A stretch of 64,000 nt of DNA from Candidatus Electrothrix aestuarii (GTDB lineage Bacteria > Desulfobacterota > Desulfobulbia > Desulfobulbales > Desulfobulbaceae). The notes under the pieces were generated by a model. That model was given only the letters and a program-made list of their open reading frames with translations, was not told the origin of the DNA and made no database searches. How positions within the stretch are numbered: the stretch's first letter is position 1; the number at the start of each line of letters is the position of its first letter. The stretch is taken from NCBI GenBank assembly GCA_032595685.2, contig CP159373.1:3189907-3253906 (forward strand). Reading direction: 5' to 3'. The position numbers and the translations under genes are program-made. This document shows, in pieces, positions 54,699 to 62,793 of the stretch.

Positions 54699-55960
54699 CT
54701 ACGTGAAATAAAAAGCCAACGGAAAGCCCACCGAGACAATGCAAGACCATGTTGTGTAGGCCGGAAGGTAAGCCACGATCCATCGTTCAAGGTCATCAAT
54801 GGTGTTTTTCCCTCTGGTAAAGCCTATATAGTACCATAAAATACCCTTGAGATGGCCGAATGCCAACAGGTTTGCGCCAAGCACGGCAATGCGGTTGGGT
54901 GTGAATCCGTATGATGTCAAACGAAAGAGGATCGCTGCCAGGGCAACGATATTGATGAGCAGTGTGGTTGATGCCAGCATGATATTCATGGCATCAGACA
55001 TGCCTATTGTTTCTTTGGAGCCACGTTCTGAAATAGAGAAAACACATAATCCCAGGACAACCAGAAGGAGCGCGTTAAAAGCAATCAGGAAGTCTCTATC
55101 TGTGAAGGGGCTCTTTTGCTCCAGAATCATTGTAAGCAGATAGATAATAACAGTGGTAAGAAACAGTGGAGTGAACACCTTGGCCAGAAGCGGAGCTATT
55201 TTAAATCGCTTGCCGACAATCCGATCAATAAGCAGGGTTGCAACAATCGGGGAGGCCACTGCTCCATATACCACCACATTCTTCATGTACCATTCTTCTA
55301 TGTTGAGACTAATCAGGTGAAAAAGAGCGACTGTGAGTCCGGTGAGTACCATGCCACCGATAAGGATGATGGTGCTATAGATGAGCAGTTCTCCGTTGTA
55401 GCGAATATAGTCCATCCTTCCAGAGAGATCTTTCCAGGCGCCGCCGAGAAAGGTGACACCAAGAAGAGACCAAAATACAAAGGGCATGTGGAGACAGGAA
55501 AGGACAATGGTTTGCGATTTTGGATTATCTGGCAGGAGGTTCAGGTAGACTATCCCGCCGATCAGCAGGGCGATAATAATGCCTGTGCTCCTTTTCCAGA
55601 AAGGCTTTCGCAGGCAGAAGTAGGCAATCAGGGCGCTGATGATAATTGTTCCGAGATTACGACTGTAAAACCTGTCATCATCCAGAGCTGGAAAAAAGAG
55701 GGGAAGCTTGACCACGGTGCCAGCAATGAAAGACAAAATAACCGTCCTCCATACGTCACCTGAGCGCCATCGGGAGGATGACAGCGGCGCATCTTTTCCT
55801 TCCTGGAAGAACAGGCGTTCATGCCAACCTGGAGGGTGATTGCATCGCTTTGTTCTGCAAGGACATCAGGGAGGGCCTGGGTAAACTCTTTGGGCTGCGC
55901 TCGATAGAGTGCCTCCAATTCGTGGGGGGAGTCGGCAGCTGCAATAATTTGTTCTTTCAT
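54699..55960 (-). pseudogene. DUF4153-like membrane protein, frameshifted near 55825
   Basis: The N-terminal 45 or so residues (MKEQIIAAADSPHELEALYRAQ and on) are in one frame from the ATG at 55960. About position 55822-55832 the frame shifts, and a continuous protein follows (WHERLFFQEGKDAPL, then about ten membrane segments to 54699). The short soluble start, a WHERL motif and a string of membrane helices match DUF4153-type proteins. One missing base would explain it; real decay and sequencing error are both possible. Confidence 0.6.
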
Positions 55961-55965
55961 ATTGT

Positions 55966-56300
55966 TTACAGGTGGATGCCTTGAGTCAGTATCGGCAGGA
56001 GCTCGTCCATAGGCGGCAGAGGGTCGTTCGGTGTATCCATTCGGACGTGCAGGGTTGGGCGATAGGTGAAGGCATCTTCATAGGTGACCTGGATGCCGTT
56101 GGTCAGTATGCCCTGTGAACTTCTGCATTACCAGCCATGAGCACGGCTTTGACCATGTCTTCGGGCCAGTTGGGGTTCTTCAGGGCAACTGCTGCAGCAA
56201 CTTCGTCGTAGCCGTTGATGTCTTGAGGGATGAAGCGGAGCTTGTAGGAGCCAGGGGTGGTTAGGGGGTTAGGTTCGGGGCGATAGTGAATTGGTGCCAT
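55966..56300 (-). pseudogene. HU-like/DUF4469-type N-terminal domain protein, frameshifted near 56112
   Basis: Starts at the ATG at 56300 (AGGAGG 5 nt upstream) with MAPIHYRPEPNPLTTPGSYK, the opening of a small family of HU-related DNA-binding-like proteins. The frame stops at 56103 (HRAY). In another frame the protein goes on (ILTNGIQVTYEDAFTYRPTL) to a stop at 55966, just before the next gene. The joined product would be about 111 aa. Confidence 0.55.
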
Positions 56301-56691
56301 ACTGTCCTCCTGCTGGGTTAAGGTTTTGATGCGATGAGGAAATATGTATAACGAGTCAATGTAGGAGGCAGGTGAGTGTTTGTCAAGAAAATAGCGGCAA
56401 TTATTGCAGCTTATTGCTGGATGGTACGGATTTGGACGGGCGGGAGAGCGGAACAGGGGGTGAGCAGCCGGTAGCATAGAGGTTGGAGCGAGGGTATCAT
56501 ATAGGTATGTCTTCGGGACTTACCTGTATGGTACTGAGAGACTTACCTAGGTATGTGTCCGGGACTTACCCGTATGGTACCGGGGGAGATAAGGGGATGG
56601 GAGATGAAGTTACACGAGCATGTGAGATTGGGTCGAACGTGTTGTTGAGGGAAAGGCTGGCGGGTGGTGGTGAAGAGGAGAGTAATATTTA
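56301..56691. other. Intergenic region with a pair of 33-bp direct repeats
   Basis: Repeat copies at 56502-56534 and 56548-56580, 46 bp apart, differ at a few positions. Each contains ACTTACC and GTATGGTAC. The region is GC-rich around them and no gene was recognised. Confidence 0.5.
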
Positions 56692-57369
56692 TTACTTAGC
56701 ATGCGCATTTTTTGTATCGACTTGATTAACCTTTAGATTCTCTGGATAAACAACACTCGTGATAGCTGTTTTGCCTTTTAGTATAGATTGCCAAATACTA
56801 AGCACTTCTTCTGGACTGTCGGCTTTCTCTGACATGGCTTGTGCAAGGTTTAGGGATAGGCTTGTAAACTCGGGACCTGAAAAGTCGTTGCCGATATCCT
56901 TTAAGTGTTGCCTGGTGGCATCATCAAGGAATACCGCAAGATTTCTTTTGCGGATGTCAGCTTGATATCCATTAGCACTACTCATGATGATTTCAATTGC
57001 CTTAAGAAGGCGTTCCTGCGCGGCCTGTTTATTTTGATTTCGGAATGCAAAAATACCTGCAATGAGCGCAGCGATCACGACACCAAGTGCTGTAAATGAT
57101 GTTGTTTTGCTGTTCGCTTGTCTTTTGCTAATAATAGCTTCCAACGCTTTCTTTTGATGAACAAGTTCTTGTTTCTGTATTTCAATAATTGTTTTTAATG
57201 AATCTATCTCTTGCTTAATCTGGTTGATTGTTGGCTCACGAACTGAGGTGTTAGAGTATTTTGCTGTGGATACGTTACTCTTATTGCTTTGTTTGATTTC
57301 GCTCGAAGCTCGCATAGGAGCGAGTGATGCTAGTAATACAAGTAATAACGCCAAGTATTTCATATTCAT
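56692..57369 (-). CDS. Membrane protein with signal peptide and coiled coil
   Basis: 225 aa. Signal peptide (about 1-22), a Ser/Asn-rich linker, a coiled coil (NQIKQEIDSLKTIIEIQKQELVHQKKALEAII cut by heptads, about 48-82), a single membrane helix (about 93-112) and a C-terminal soluble domain with helices (ERLLKAIEIIMSSANGYQADIRKR). The topology would put the coil in the periplasm and the C-terminal domain in the cytoplasm. No family recognised. GGAGACCGG lies before the ATG. Confidence 0.6.
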   Translation of the reverse strand: MNMKYLALLLVLLASLAPMRASSEIKQSNKSNVSTAKYSNTSVREPTINQIKQEIDSLKTIIEIQKQELVHQKKALEAIISKRQANSKTTSFTALGVVIAALIAGIFAFRNQNKQAAQERLLKAIEIIMSSANGYQADIRKRNLAVFLDDATRQHLKDIGNDFSGPEFTSLSLNLAQAMSEKADSPEEVLSIWQSILKGKTAITSVVYPENLKVNQVDTKNAHAK

Positions 57370-57535
57370 CCGGTCTCCGATTTTGTTCGTTGACTATATA
57401 TTGACGTGCAATCCGCATGATACTTCCTCCTCATTCTGCTACGATAAATCTTATCAATCCGTACAATAGCAGCCATGAAACCTGCTTGTCAACAGGTAGT
57501 TGCATGAAACCAGAAGAGATGCGCTTCAGGAAGGC

Positions 57536-57572
57536 AAAAGAATACCCCACCGCAATACTGCGGCAGGGATAC
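57536..57572 (-). terminator. Rho-independent terminator after the 192-aa lipoprotein gene
   Basis: Minus-strand hairpin with stem GCCGCA/TGCGGT and an outer TACCC/GGGGTA pair, followed by TTCTTTT. A closely related hairpin ends the Nif11 operon at 58885-58923. Confidence 0.75.
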
Positions 57573-57590
57573 ATCATCCAACCTGAATAA

Positions 57591-58169
57591 TCAAGGGTAC
57601 ACCCGCTGACTCAGCACAAGCCTGAAGCGCATCTGAAAAGGATATTCCGGTCGGTTAGGATTTTCAGCATCGTGCCTGTTGACTTCCGAATGCCAGGCAA
57701 AGGTGCCTTCCCTCCGCGAGCCAGCCTCTACCCAAGGGCTCCAGTGATCGAGTTGGGCAACGTCAGGCGGAGGAAAAGGAAACATTTCCAAGGTATCTTT
57801 CACGGTCACCGCACCTTCTTTTTCCCAACGCACGGTTACGCCCAAAGACATTTTTCCTTTGACCGCATATTTGGGCAGATGGGTCGATTCGCGCCAGATA
57901 AGAAATTCACCACTTCGTTCACTCTTTGTCGGATCAAACCAGGCTGAACTAACGCTTATCGGAGTAAAATGACTGGCGTCCAATCTGGAAACAGCACCAT
58001 CGGGAGGGGTTGTCAAACGGGCGGCATTGACCCGTAACTCCACTTCACGGTGGACATACAACCCGCTTTCTCTATGCATAAGCGCATTATTCTGTGCTTC
58101 CATATAAAACGGGCTGCACCCGAACAACGAGCTACCAAGTAGCAGGAGGGAATAAATTTTCTTTTTCAT
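57591..58169 (-). CDS. Lipoprotein of unknown function
   Basis: 192 aa. Signal peptide with lipobox LFGC (Cys about residue 18). The mature part is beta-rich with many Arg/Glu pairs: LRVNAARLTTPPDG, FLIWRESTHLPKYAVKGKMSLGVTVRW (with turns) and a Pro-rich FPFPPPD. Probably anchored to a membrane and facing the periplasm. It is 64 nt downstream of the PilP-like gene and followed by a terminator, so the two may form a unit. Family not recognised. Confidence 0.62.
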   Translation of the reverse strand: MKKKIYSLLLLGSSLFGCSPFYMEAQNNALMHRESGLYVHREVELRVNAARLTTPPDGAVSRLDASHFTPISVSSAWFDPTKSERSGEFLIWRESTHLPKYAVKGKMSLGVTVRWEKEGAVTVKDTLEMFPFPPPDVAQLDHWSPWVEAGSRREGTFAWHSEVNRHDAENPNRPEYPFQMRFRLVLSQRVYP

Positions 58170-58233
58170 ATTTGCCTATCGGTCGTATCTCTAATTTGCC
58201 GCCTTTAAAAACGTAGCTGACAGTAAGCAGGTA

Positions 58234-58740
58234 TCACTCTTGTTGCTGCATATGCAGAGGAATTTCCTTCACGACTTTCCTACCTGTTGTGGTTTCATAG
58301 GATTCCGTAACTAAGAGTAGGTTAGGCTCAATGCTGGTGACGATTCCATATCGCCCAATCTCCGTGCCTTGTTCCGCCAGGTGCCCCTCACCTGTGACAT
58401 CTTCCAACATGGCAATATTCTTGTCCTTGAAAGCCAACACCGCAACAAGCTTTAACTGTCCCGCTTCAAATTTCTGGAGTTCGGTTAAGATTTGACCTGG
58501 AATAATCTTTTTCTCTTCTGAAGGCTCTGGTGGTTTTGTGTCGCTGAAAAAGGGGAGAAAAGGGTCTGGGCGATCTTCAAATTTATAATTGAATTCATGG
58601 TATCCCCGGAGATCGGCTACAGAAAGAACCTGTTGCGCTTCGTTTGCTGGCTGTTCATTCGCTTGCACCTGAACGGAGATAAATCCCGCCACAATCAGAA
58701 CGGCTGTGAATAGATATCTGTGTTGTAAAATAGCTCTCAT
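58234..58740 (-). CDS. PilP-like protein
   Basis: 168 aa with a signal peptide (to about residue 27). A Pro/Glu linker follows DPFLPFF, then a small beta domain: KFEAGQLKLVAVLAFKDKNIAMLEDVTGEGHLAEQGTEIGRYGIVTSI with the KLV...G.G...G..IG pattern of PilP-type proteins of type IV pili, which join the inner membrane platform to the PilQ secretin. PilM, PilN, PilO and PilQ are absent, so it may act in another system. The usual lipobox is also missing. Confidence 0.65.
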   Translation of the reverse strand: MRAILQHRYLFTAVLIVAGFISVQVQANEQPANEAQQVLSVADLRGYHEFNYKFEDRPDPFLPFFSDTKPPEPSEEKKIIPGQILTELQKFEAGQLKLVAVLAFKDKNIAMLEDVTGEGHLAEQGTEIGRYGIVTSIEPNLLLVTESYETTTGRKVVKEIPLHMQQQE

Positions 58741-58884
58741 GGTACGATCTCCTTTTGGATGCCTGTTATCAGAAGTAATCCCGATGTGATATTTATATGT
58801 ACAGTAACAGCGATGAAATTAGGTTGTCAATAAAGGAGTTACGTCAGAGAAAGGGGAGATGAGGGGCAGTACAGGGTAATGAGC

Positions 58885-58923
58885 AAAAAAATACCCCCGC
58901 CGCAAGACTGCGACAGGGGTACA
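58885..58923 (-). terminator. Rho-independent terminator of the Nif11-type operon
   Basis: Minus-strand hairpin with TACCCC/GGGGTA and CGCA/TGCG arms followed by seven T. It lies 30 nt downstream of the Nif11-like gene and resembles the terminator at 57536-57572. Confidence 0.85.
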
Positions 58924-58954
58924 TGAGCCTACTCTCAATGAACCTAAATCTAAA

Positions 58955-59176
58955 TCAGGTCCACCAGATGGAGCGCTTGGGAGGGTTGCCGTATTTCTCG
59001 AATACGTCACCAGCTTCTTTGAGCACTTCGTCAAGCTCTTCTACTGTAAAAGTGTAACCATCTTCTGCCGCCAGAGCGACGAATTCTTCCTTGGTACCAG
59101 GAACATCGTATTTTGCACGAACATGCTTGTCCTCGCCACCTGCAATCAACAGCTCTTCAACGTTTTTTTTAGCCAC
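58955..59176 (-). CDS. Nif11-like small protein
   Basis: 73 aa from a GTG at 59176, with AAGGAGG 7 nt upstream; a longer frame to 59293 has no such site and overlaps the next gene. The pattern VEELLIAGGEDKHVRAKYDV, FVALAAEDGYTFTVEELDEVL fits Nif11 domains, known as small proteins of nitrogen-fixation clusters and as leader parts of modified peptides. There is no Gly-Gly or Cys-rich core at the end; it stops after NPPKRSIWW and Thr, so a free-standing Nif11 protein is more likely than a peptide precursor. Last gene of a sigma-54-preceded operon. Confidence 0.78.
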   Translation of the reverse strand: MAKKNVEELLIAGGEDKHVRAKYDVPGTKEEFVALAAEDGYTFTVEELDEVLKEAGDVFEKYGNPPKRSIWWT

Positions 59177-59225
59177 AGGAGTGCCTCCTTCCTTACTTAG
59201 GTTATAGTAATGCCTATCCGTATTG

Positions 59226-59537
59226 CTACGGGATAAATTCAATATTAATTTGTTCGTCCTCTCCTTGGGTGATGGCATACTCGCACCCATCAAGGAAGGC
59301 CATTTCTCTTTCCGCTGCAGCCAGCTTCAACGCCAAAACGGTTTTCTCGGCTGGCTCCTTTTTTGCCTCACGGTTTATATGCACCAAAACCTTGTTGCTC
59401 TCGTCAGTGAATTGGAGGAGTAGGGCGTTATGATCGAGAAAAATAAGATCTTCATAGGCATAGGAAATGCCCATCCCAACTGCTTCCAGGATTTCCTTAA
59501 CAACGCCAAGTGGTTTTATTGCTATCTGCTCAGTCAT
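59226..59537 (-). CDS. Conserved small protein of the NifB-like operon
   Basis: 103 aa. Two halves: a strand-rich beginning (KPLGVVKEILEAVGMGISYAYEDLIFLDHNALLLQF, interrupted by turns) and a helix (EKTVLALKLAAAEREMAFL) with a final acidic strand. No Cys pairs and no signal peptide. The family is not recognised. It lies 22 nt after the HEPN-like gene and before the Nif11-like gene; this suggests a nitrogen-metabolism or metal-cluster role. Confidence 0.6.
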   Translation of the reverse strand: MTEQIAIKPLGVVKEILEAVGMGISYAYEDLIFLDHNALLLQFTDESNKVLVHINREAKKEPAEKTVLALKLAAAEREMAFLDGCEYAITQGEDEQINIEFIP

Positions 59538-59559
59538 TACGCTTTACTCCGTCATGTAT

Positions 59560-59994
59560 TCATCTGCCAAGTTCTTCCGTTACCAGGGTATGCATTTGCT
59601 TACCCAGATCAAGCATTCCCGGGATTTTTTCCGGTCCTGGAGGGGTGATCTTAAATCCATCAAGATCACATATCTCTTGATACTTGTCCATTTCCAGTAA
59701 TCCCTCACCTAATCCTGCCATCTTACCTGGAAAGGTGCTCTCCATAGCCTCGACCAAGTCTGTCATCGTATGGTTGTATGGCATGGTGCCACGTTGCATC
59801 AGGACAGCCATGACAAATTTTTCAATGGCCATAGCTATCACATTGTAGAGGATTTCTGGGGTGAAAATCTTTTTCTGCTTTGTATGGGCCGCAGTTGCGG
59901 TGTTCAGGTATCTTTCCCCGTCACTGAGGAATTCTTCCCAACCTTTAATCGGTTCAAGTCCCGCCAGGGGGATCAGTTCCGGTTCAGTTATCAT
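59560..59994 (-). CDS. HEPN-like helical protein
   Basis: 144 aa, mostly helices. The order LNTATAAHTKQKKIFTPEILYNVIAMAIEKFVMAVLMQRG, YNHTMTDLVEAME fits a HEPN-type four-helix bundle, with a YNHT motif at the usual R-x4-H region but without the Arg, so RNase activity is unlikely. The start codon lies 1 nt after the acetyltransferase stop, so translation is coupled. HEPN-like proteins of this kind appear near nif genes in some anaerobes; a role here is inferred. Confidence 0.6.
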   Translation of the reverse strand: MITEPELIPLAGLEPIKGWEEFLSDGERYLNTATAAHTKQKKIFTPEILYNVIAMAIEKFVMAVLMQRGTMPYNHTMTDLVEAMESTFPGKMAGLGEGLLEMDKYQEICDLDGFKITPPGPEKIPGMLDLGKQMHTLVTEELGR

Positions 59995-59995
59995 T

Positions 59996-60478
59996 TTACC
60001 CTATTCCTTTTGTTTTACGTAGGCAGATCAATTCAGTGGGTCGGTAACCTATGTGGTGATAAAAGCCCAGTGCTCTGGTGTTGTTGCGATCAGCCAGAAG
60101 CTGGATTCTGGTTGCGCCTTGGAGCGCAGACCATTCTCTGAGTGACTCCATGAGTCTCCTGCCGGTGCCTTGTGCCTGCCAGGCGGGCAGGATGACAACA
60201 TCTTCCACCAAGGCGGAAAGCCCGCCTTCAGCGGTGGAAATGAGCAATTGAGCTGTACACATGCCTATAATCCGCCCCTGTCGTTCGGCCACCAGAACCA
60301 CAGCCTCAGGGTTGTGTAAGAGGAGTCTCAAGCCCCGCTTTTGTTTCTCAGCATTGAAGTTGAAATCCTTTTCAATACTGAATAAAACCTCCAGCAGAAA
60401 GACCAAACCAGTGAGGTCCTCTTCCCGTGCTCTGCGGATCACTATTTTTCCGGTGATATCCGGCATTATTCCGCTCAT
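59996..60478 (-). CDS. GNAT acetyltransferase
   Basis: 160 aa. IRRAREEDLTGLVFLLEVLF is the usual opening; the acetyl-CoA pyrophosphate loop is QAQGTGRRLMESL near residue 105, followed by RNNTRALGFYHHIGYRPTEL. The substrate may be a small amine or a protein. The gene is 12 nt after the ferredoxin-like gene and 1 nt before the HEPN-like gene, so it clearly belongs to the operon. Confidence 0.83.
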   Translation of the reverse strand: MSGIMPDITGKIVIRRAREEDLTGLVFLLEVLFSIEKDFNFNAEKQKRGLRLLLHNPEAVVLVAERQGRIIGMCTAQLLISTAEGGLSALVEDVVILPAWQAQGTGRRLMESLREWSALQGATRIQLLADRNNTRALGFYHHIGYRPTELICLRKTKGIG

Positions 60479-60490
60479 GGATTCGCTCTC

Positions 60491-60796
60491 TCAGCTTTCC
60501 AGCTTGTAATCTGCTGCTGGTTCACCGTCTTCCAGGCCATCCAGGATGGCATCAACGGCTTCTTCGCTGTCCACTCCGCCGAACCACCAGTTCTCAGGTT
60601 GGATAACCAGAACCGGTCCCTTCTCGCATTGCTTCAGGCAGGTGGTGCCGCTAACCAAGCAGTCCAGTCCGCGATCCAGTATTTCTTCTTCAAGATATTG
60701 CAGCAGTCCTTCACTTTGTTTGTGACAGATGCCTTTTTTATCTCCTGCCGCACGGAAGCTTTGGCAGACAAGGACCTGCCGTTCTGAAATTGCCAT
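60491..60796 (-). CDS. [2Fe-2S] thioredoxin-like ferredoxin
   Basis: 101 aa with the four Cys of thioredoxin-fold [2Fe-2S] proteins: CQSFR near residue 11, GICHKQ near residue 24, and TTCLKQCEKGPVLVIQPE near residues 53-57. The C-terminal end is acidic. Such ferredoxins occur next to nifB and related genes in many diazotrophs. AAGGAG lies 9 nt before the ATG. About 136 nt separate it from the NifB/NifX-like gene upstream. Confidence 0.83.
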   Translation of the reverse strand: MAISERQVLVCQSFRAAGDKKGICHKQSEGLLQYLEEEILDRGLDCLVSGTTCLKQCEKGPVLVIQPENWWFGGVDSEEAVDAILDGLEDGEPAADYKLES

Positions 60797-60932
60797 TGTG
60801 TTTGTTCTCCTTTTTCTCGTGAGATAGAAATGCTTGGCAAGGTGCCTCGCATTTTCATTTATTGTTGTTTCGACCTGTTATTTTGGGTCGGGATATATAG
60901 TTGCTATCCTTTCCTTTCGGGAGGGTAACGAT

Positions 60933-62087
60933 TTATTTTTTACACTTCTTCTTTTTGCCGCCGCCATAAAGCACATCAATTGTGCCTTCGATATTCTCTT
61001 CGGACAGCAGAACCTTTACGCCGAGATCATCCAATATTTTTTGTGGATTCTTACCTGCATGGGTTGCCAGCAGGGCAAAGCAGTCGTGCAGGCATTCCTT
61101 GGCCAGGGCCTCCCAGCGGGTATCGCCGCTGCCTGCGTCCGGTGTGGGGCGTGTCTCCAGGAGGCAGGCAAGCCCGTCTTCGCGGGGCCCATAAATCAGG
61201 ATCTGGGTGGCTTGGCCGAGATGGAGGTCAATATCCATACCGTTGGTGCTTACTACTGCCACATTGGGGCGTTCTTTGCTCGGTTGCGGCAAGAGAGTGG
61301 TCGCATTCTGGAAGTCTCCTCCAGATGGCGGGGGCAGATGTAAGTCCACATCATCAGTAACTGTCAGGTGAGCAGCAGCTGCTTGTTTTGCGCTTTCCAG
61401 GAGAGCCGTATCACATGCCTCTAATTTTTCTTCCTCAGAGACCGGTTCAAAGGGAATCAATGTTATGGAAGATGCTCCCCATGCAGCGGTTTTCTCAGCT
61501 ATGGCGCTGATGTGTTCATCATTAACGCCTGGGTAAACCGTGGTATATATATTAACCAGGATTCCTGCTTTTTTGAGGGAGGCAAGTGCTTTTTCCTGTT
61601 CCTGGAGCAAAAGACCCACAACCTCAGGGAGAGGGATAGTTCTTTTGCCAGGACGAATCCACGCATATATCTTTTTTAAAATGTCTTCAGACACGGCCTC
61701 AACCTGAAGGTTGACTTGGGCAATGCCTTTGCTGGCTAAATCTCCAGCAAGTGATGCAGCATTCAGTCCGATGCTTGTTAATCTGACAGGGCAATCCGCA
61801 TATTTTTCTTTGAGAAGATCCAAAAGTGGGAGGAGGAGCTCCGGGGCTGCCAAGGCATCACCGGGGCCGCTGATATTTACTCCATGAACTTCCTTTCCTC
61901 CTTTAATAAGATCCCCTATCCATGCAACCGCCTCGCCAGGCTGGAGAGCGAGATCAGGCTTCTCAATGGCTCCAAAACGTTTTTTGTTATTTGCCTGCGG
62001 AGCAGCTGGCAGAACCAACATGTCGATCTGCATGGATTTTTCGCAAGCCTTATTGCTCTCTGTATCTGATAACGGCTGAGTACTCAT
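60933..62087 (-). CDS. NifB/NifX-like protein that lacks the radical SAM cysteines
   Basis: 384 aa from the ATG at 62087 (AGGGG upstream; the longer open frame to 62351 runs through the sigma-54 promoter). Residues 22-40 read IDMLVLPAAPQANNKKRFGA, where NifB has LPxAPxCNxxCxxC: the three cluster Cys are replaced by Ala32, Lys36 and Gly39 with spacing kept. The barrel continues as in NifB (VHGVNISGPGDALA, CPVRLTSIGLNA, VNLQVEAVSEDILKKIYAWIRPG, ITLIPFEPV split by loops). The C-terminal part (about 275-375) is a NifX/FeMo-cofactor-binding-type domain: NVAVVSTNGMDIDLHLGQA, then GSGDTRWEALAKECLHDC and EGTIDVLYGG, ending in a Lys-rich tail. It cannot bind the SAM cluster, so a carrier or scaffold role is more likely than catalysis. 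Confidence 0.85.
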   Translation of the reverse strand: MSTQPLSDTESNKACEKSMQIDMLVLPAAPQANNKKRFGAIEKPDLALQPGEAVAWIGDLIKGGKEVHGVNISGPGDALAAPELLLPLLDLLKEKYADCPVRLTSIGLNAASLAGDLASKGIAQVNLQVEAVSEDILKKIYAWIRPGKRTIPLPEVVGLLLQEQEKALASLKKAGILVNIYTTVYPGVNDEHISAIAEKTAAWGASSITLIPFEPVSEEEKLEACDTALLESAKQAAAAHLTVTDDVDLHLPPPSGGDFQNATTLLPQPSKERPNVAVVSTNGMDIDLHLGQATQILIYGPREDGLACLLETRPTPDAGSGDTRWEALAKECLHDCFALLATHAGKNPQKILDDLGVKVLLSEENIEGTIDVLYGGGKKKKCKK

Positions 62088-62155
62088 AATGTTTCCCCTA
62101 GGGTTTAAGGACTCTAATCGATCTTTTGTAGTCAGTACTGTTTGCCCTCTAATTA

Positions 62156-62170
62156 GCAAGTGGTGTGCCA
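62156..62170 (-). promoter_or_regulatory. Sigma-54 promoter of the NifB-like operon
   Basis: Minus strand reads TGGCAC-N5-TTGC, with N5 being ACCAC, identical in the conserved positions to the glnK promoter. It lies about 70 nt upstream of the ATG at 62087 and supports that start. Confidence 0.85.
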
Positions 62171-62567
62171 TTGCGCTGAAAATAATTTTTTTCTTTTGAA
62201 ACAAGATGTTATGTTTGAGGGTTTTGGGTCGCTGGTGAGGAGGTTTCTTGAGATGTCTACAATTGTGAATATTTTTGCCCTGTAAGGTTTTGTGTCTACA
62301 AAAATGTATGTTCGTTCGGGGTGGAGAGGAAAAGGGAGGCCTCTTGTTCAAAGTGAAAAGTGTGTGCTGGTTTGGTCTGCGCTGTCATGTTTTGTTGGCA
62401 ATATGTGCTAAATTGCAATTTTTAAACATATTTGTATTAAAAAATAATAAAATATTTACATTGATGTGATGTGTTGTTAAATTCTCGACAGGAAATGTGC
62501 GGGTTCTTTTTTGTTAAAGATATGTTTTTTCGTGATTGAAGTTGTAAAGGCTACATAAAAATGACAG

Positions 62568-62583
62568 TGGCATGCGCTGTGCA
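62568..62583 (+). promoter_or_regulatory. Likely sigma-54 promoter of the second amt
   Basis: TGGCAT-N5-GTGCA keeps the GG-N10-GC core but has two departures from consensus. About 210 nt upstream of the ammonium transporter start. Less certain than the two minus-strand sites. Confidence 0.45.
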
Positions 62584-62793
62584 GTCATGACGGATATGAA
62601 AAGAGTGTGAATGTATCTATTTTTAATCAGTAATATTTTTGTTTTTTCCTCCCTTGGGTTTTACGAGGACGGTTATGGAAGTATGGTGCTCTTTTTTGTA
62701 GGGGGACCAGGAATACGTACCGCTGAGGGCGGTATTCTGATTCACAGTACTGGCTTTGCCGGTGGGAATGATTTTTTATAAGGAGTATATAGA

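Larger units (their letters stand above)
62088..62793. other. Divergent region between the NifB-like operon and the second amt
   Basis: About 700 bp, AT-rich, with sigma-54-type sites in both directions (62156-62170 minus, 62568-62583 plus). The middle may hold activator sites such as for NtrC or NifA, but no clear TGT-N10-ACA pair was found. No gene seen. Confidence 0.5.
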
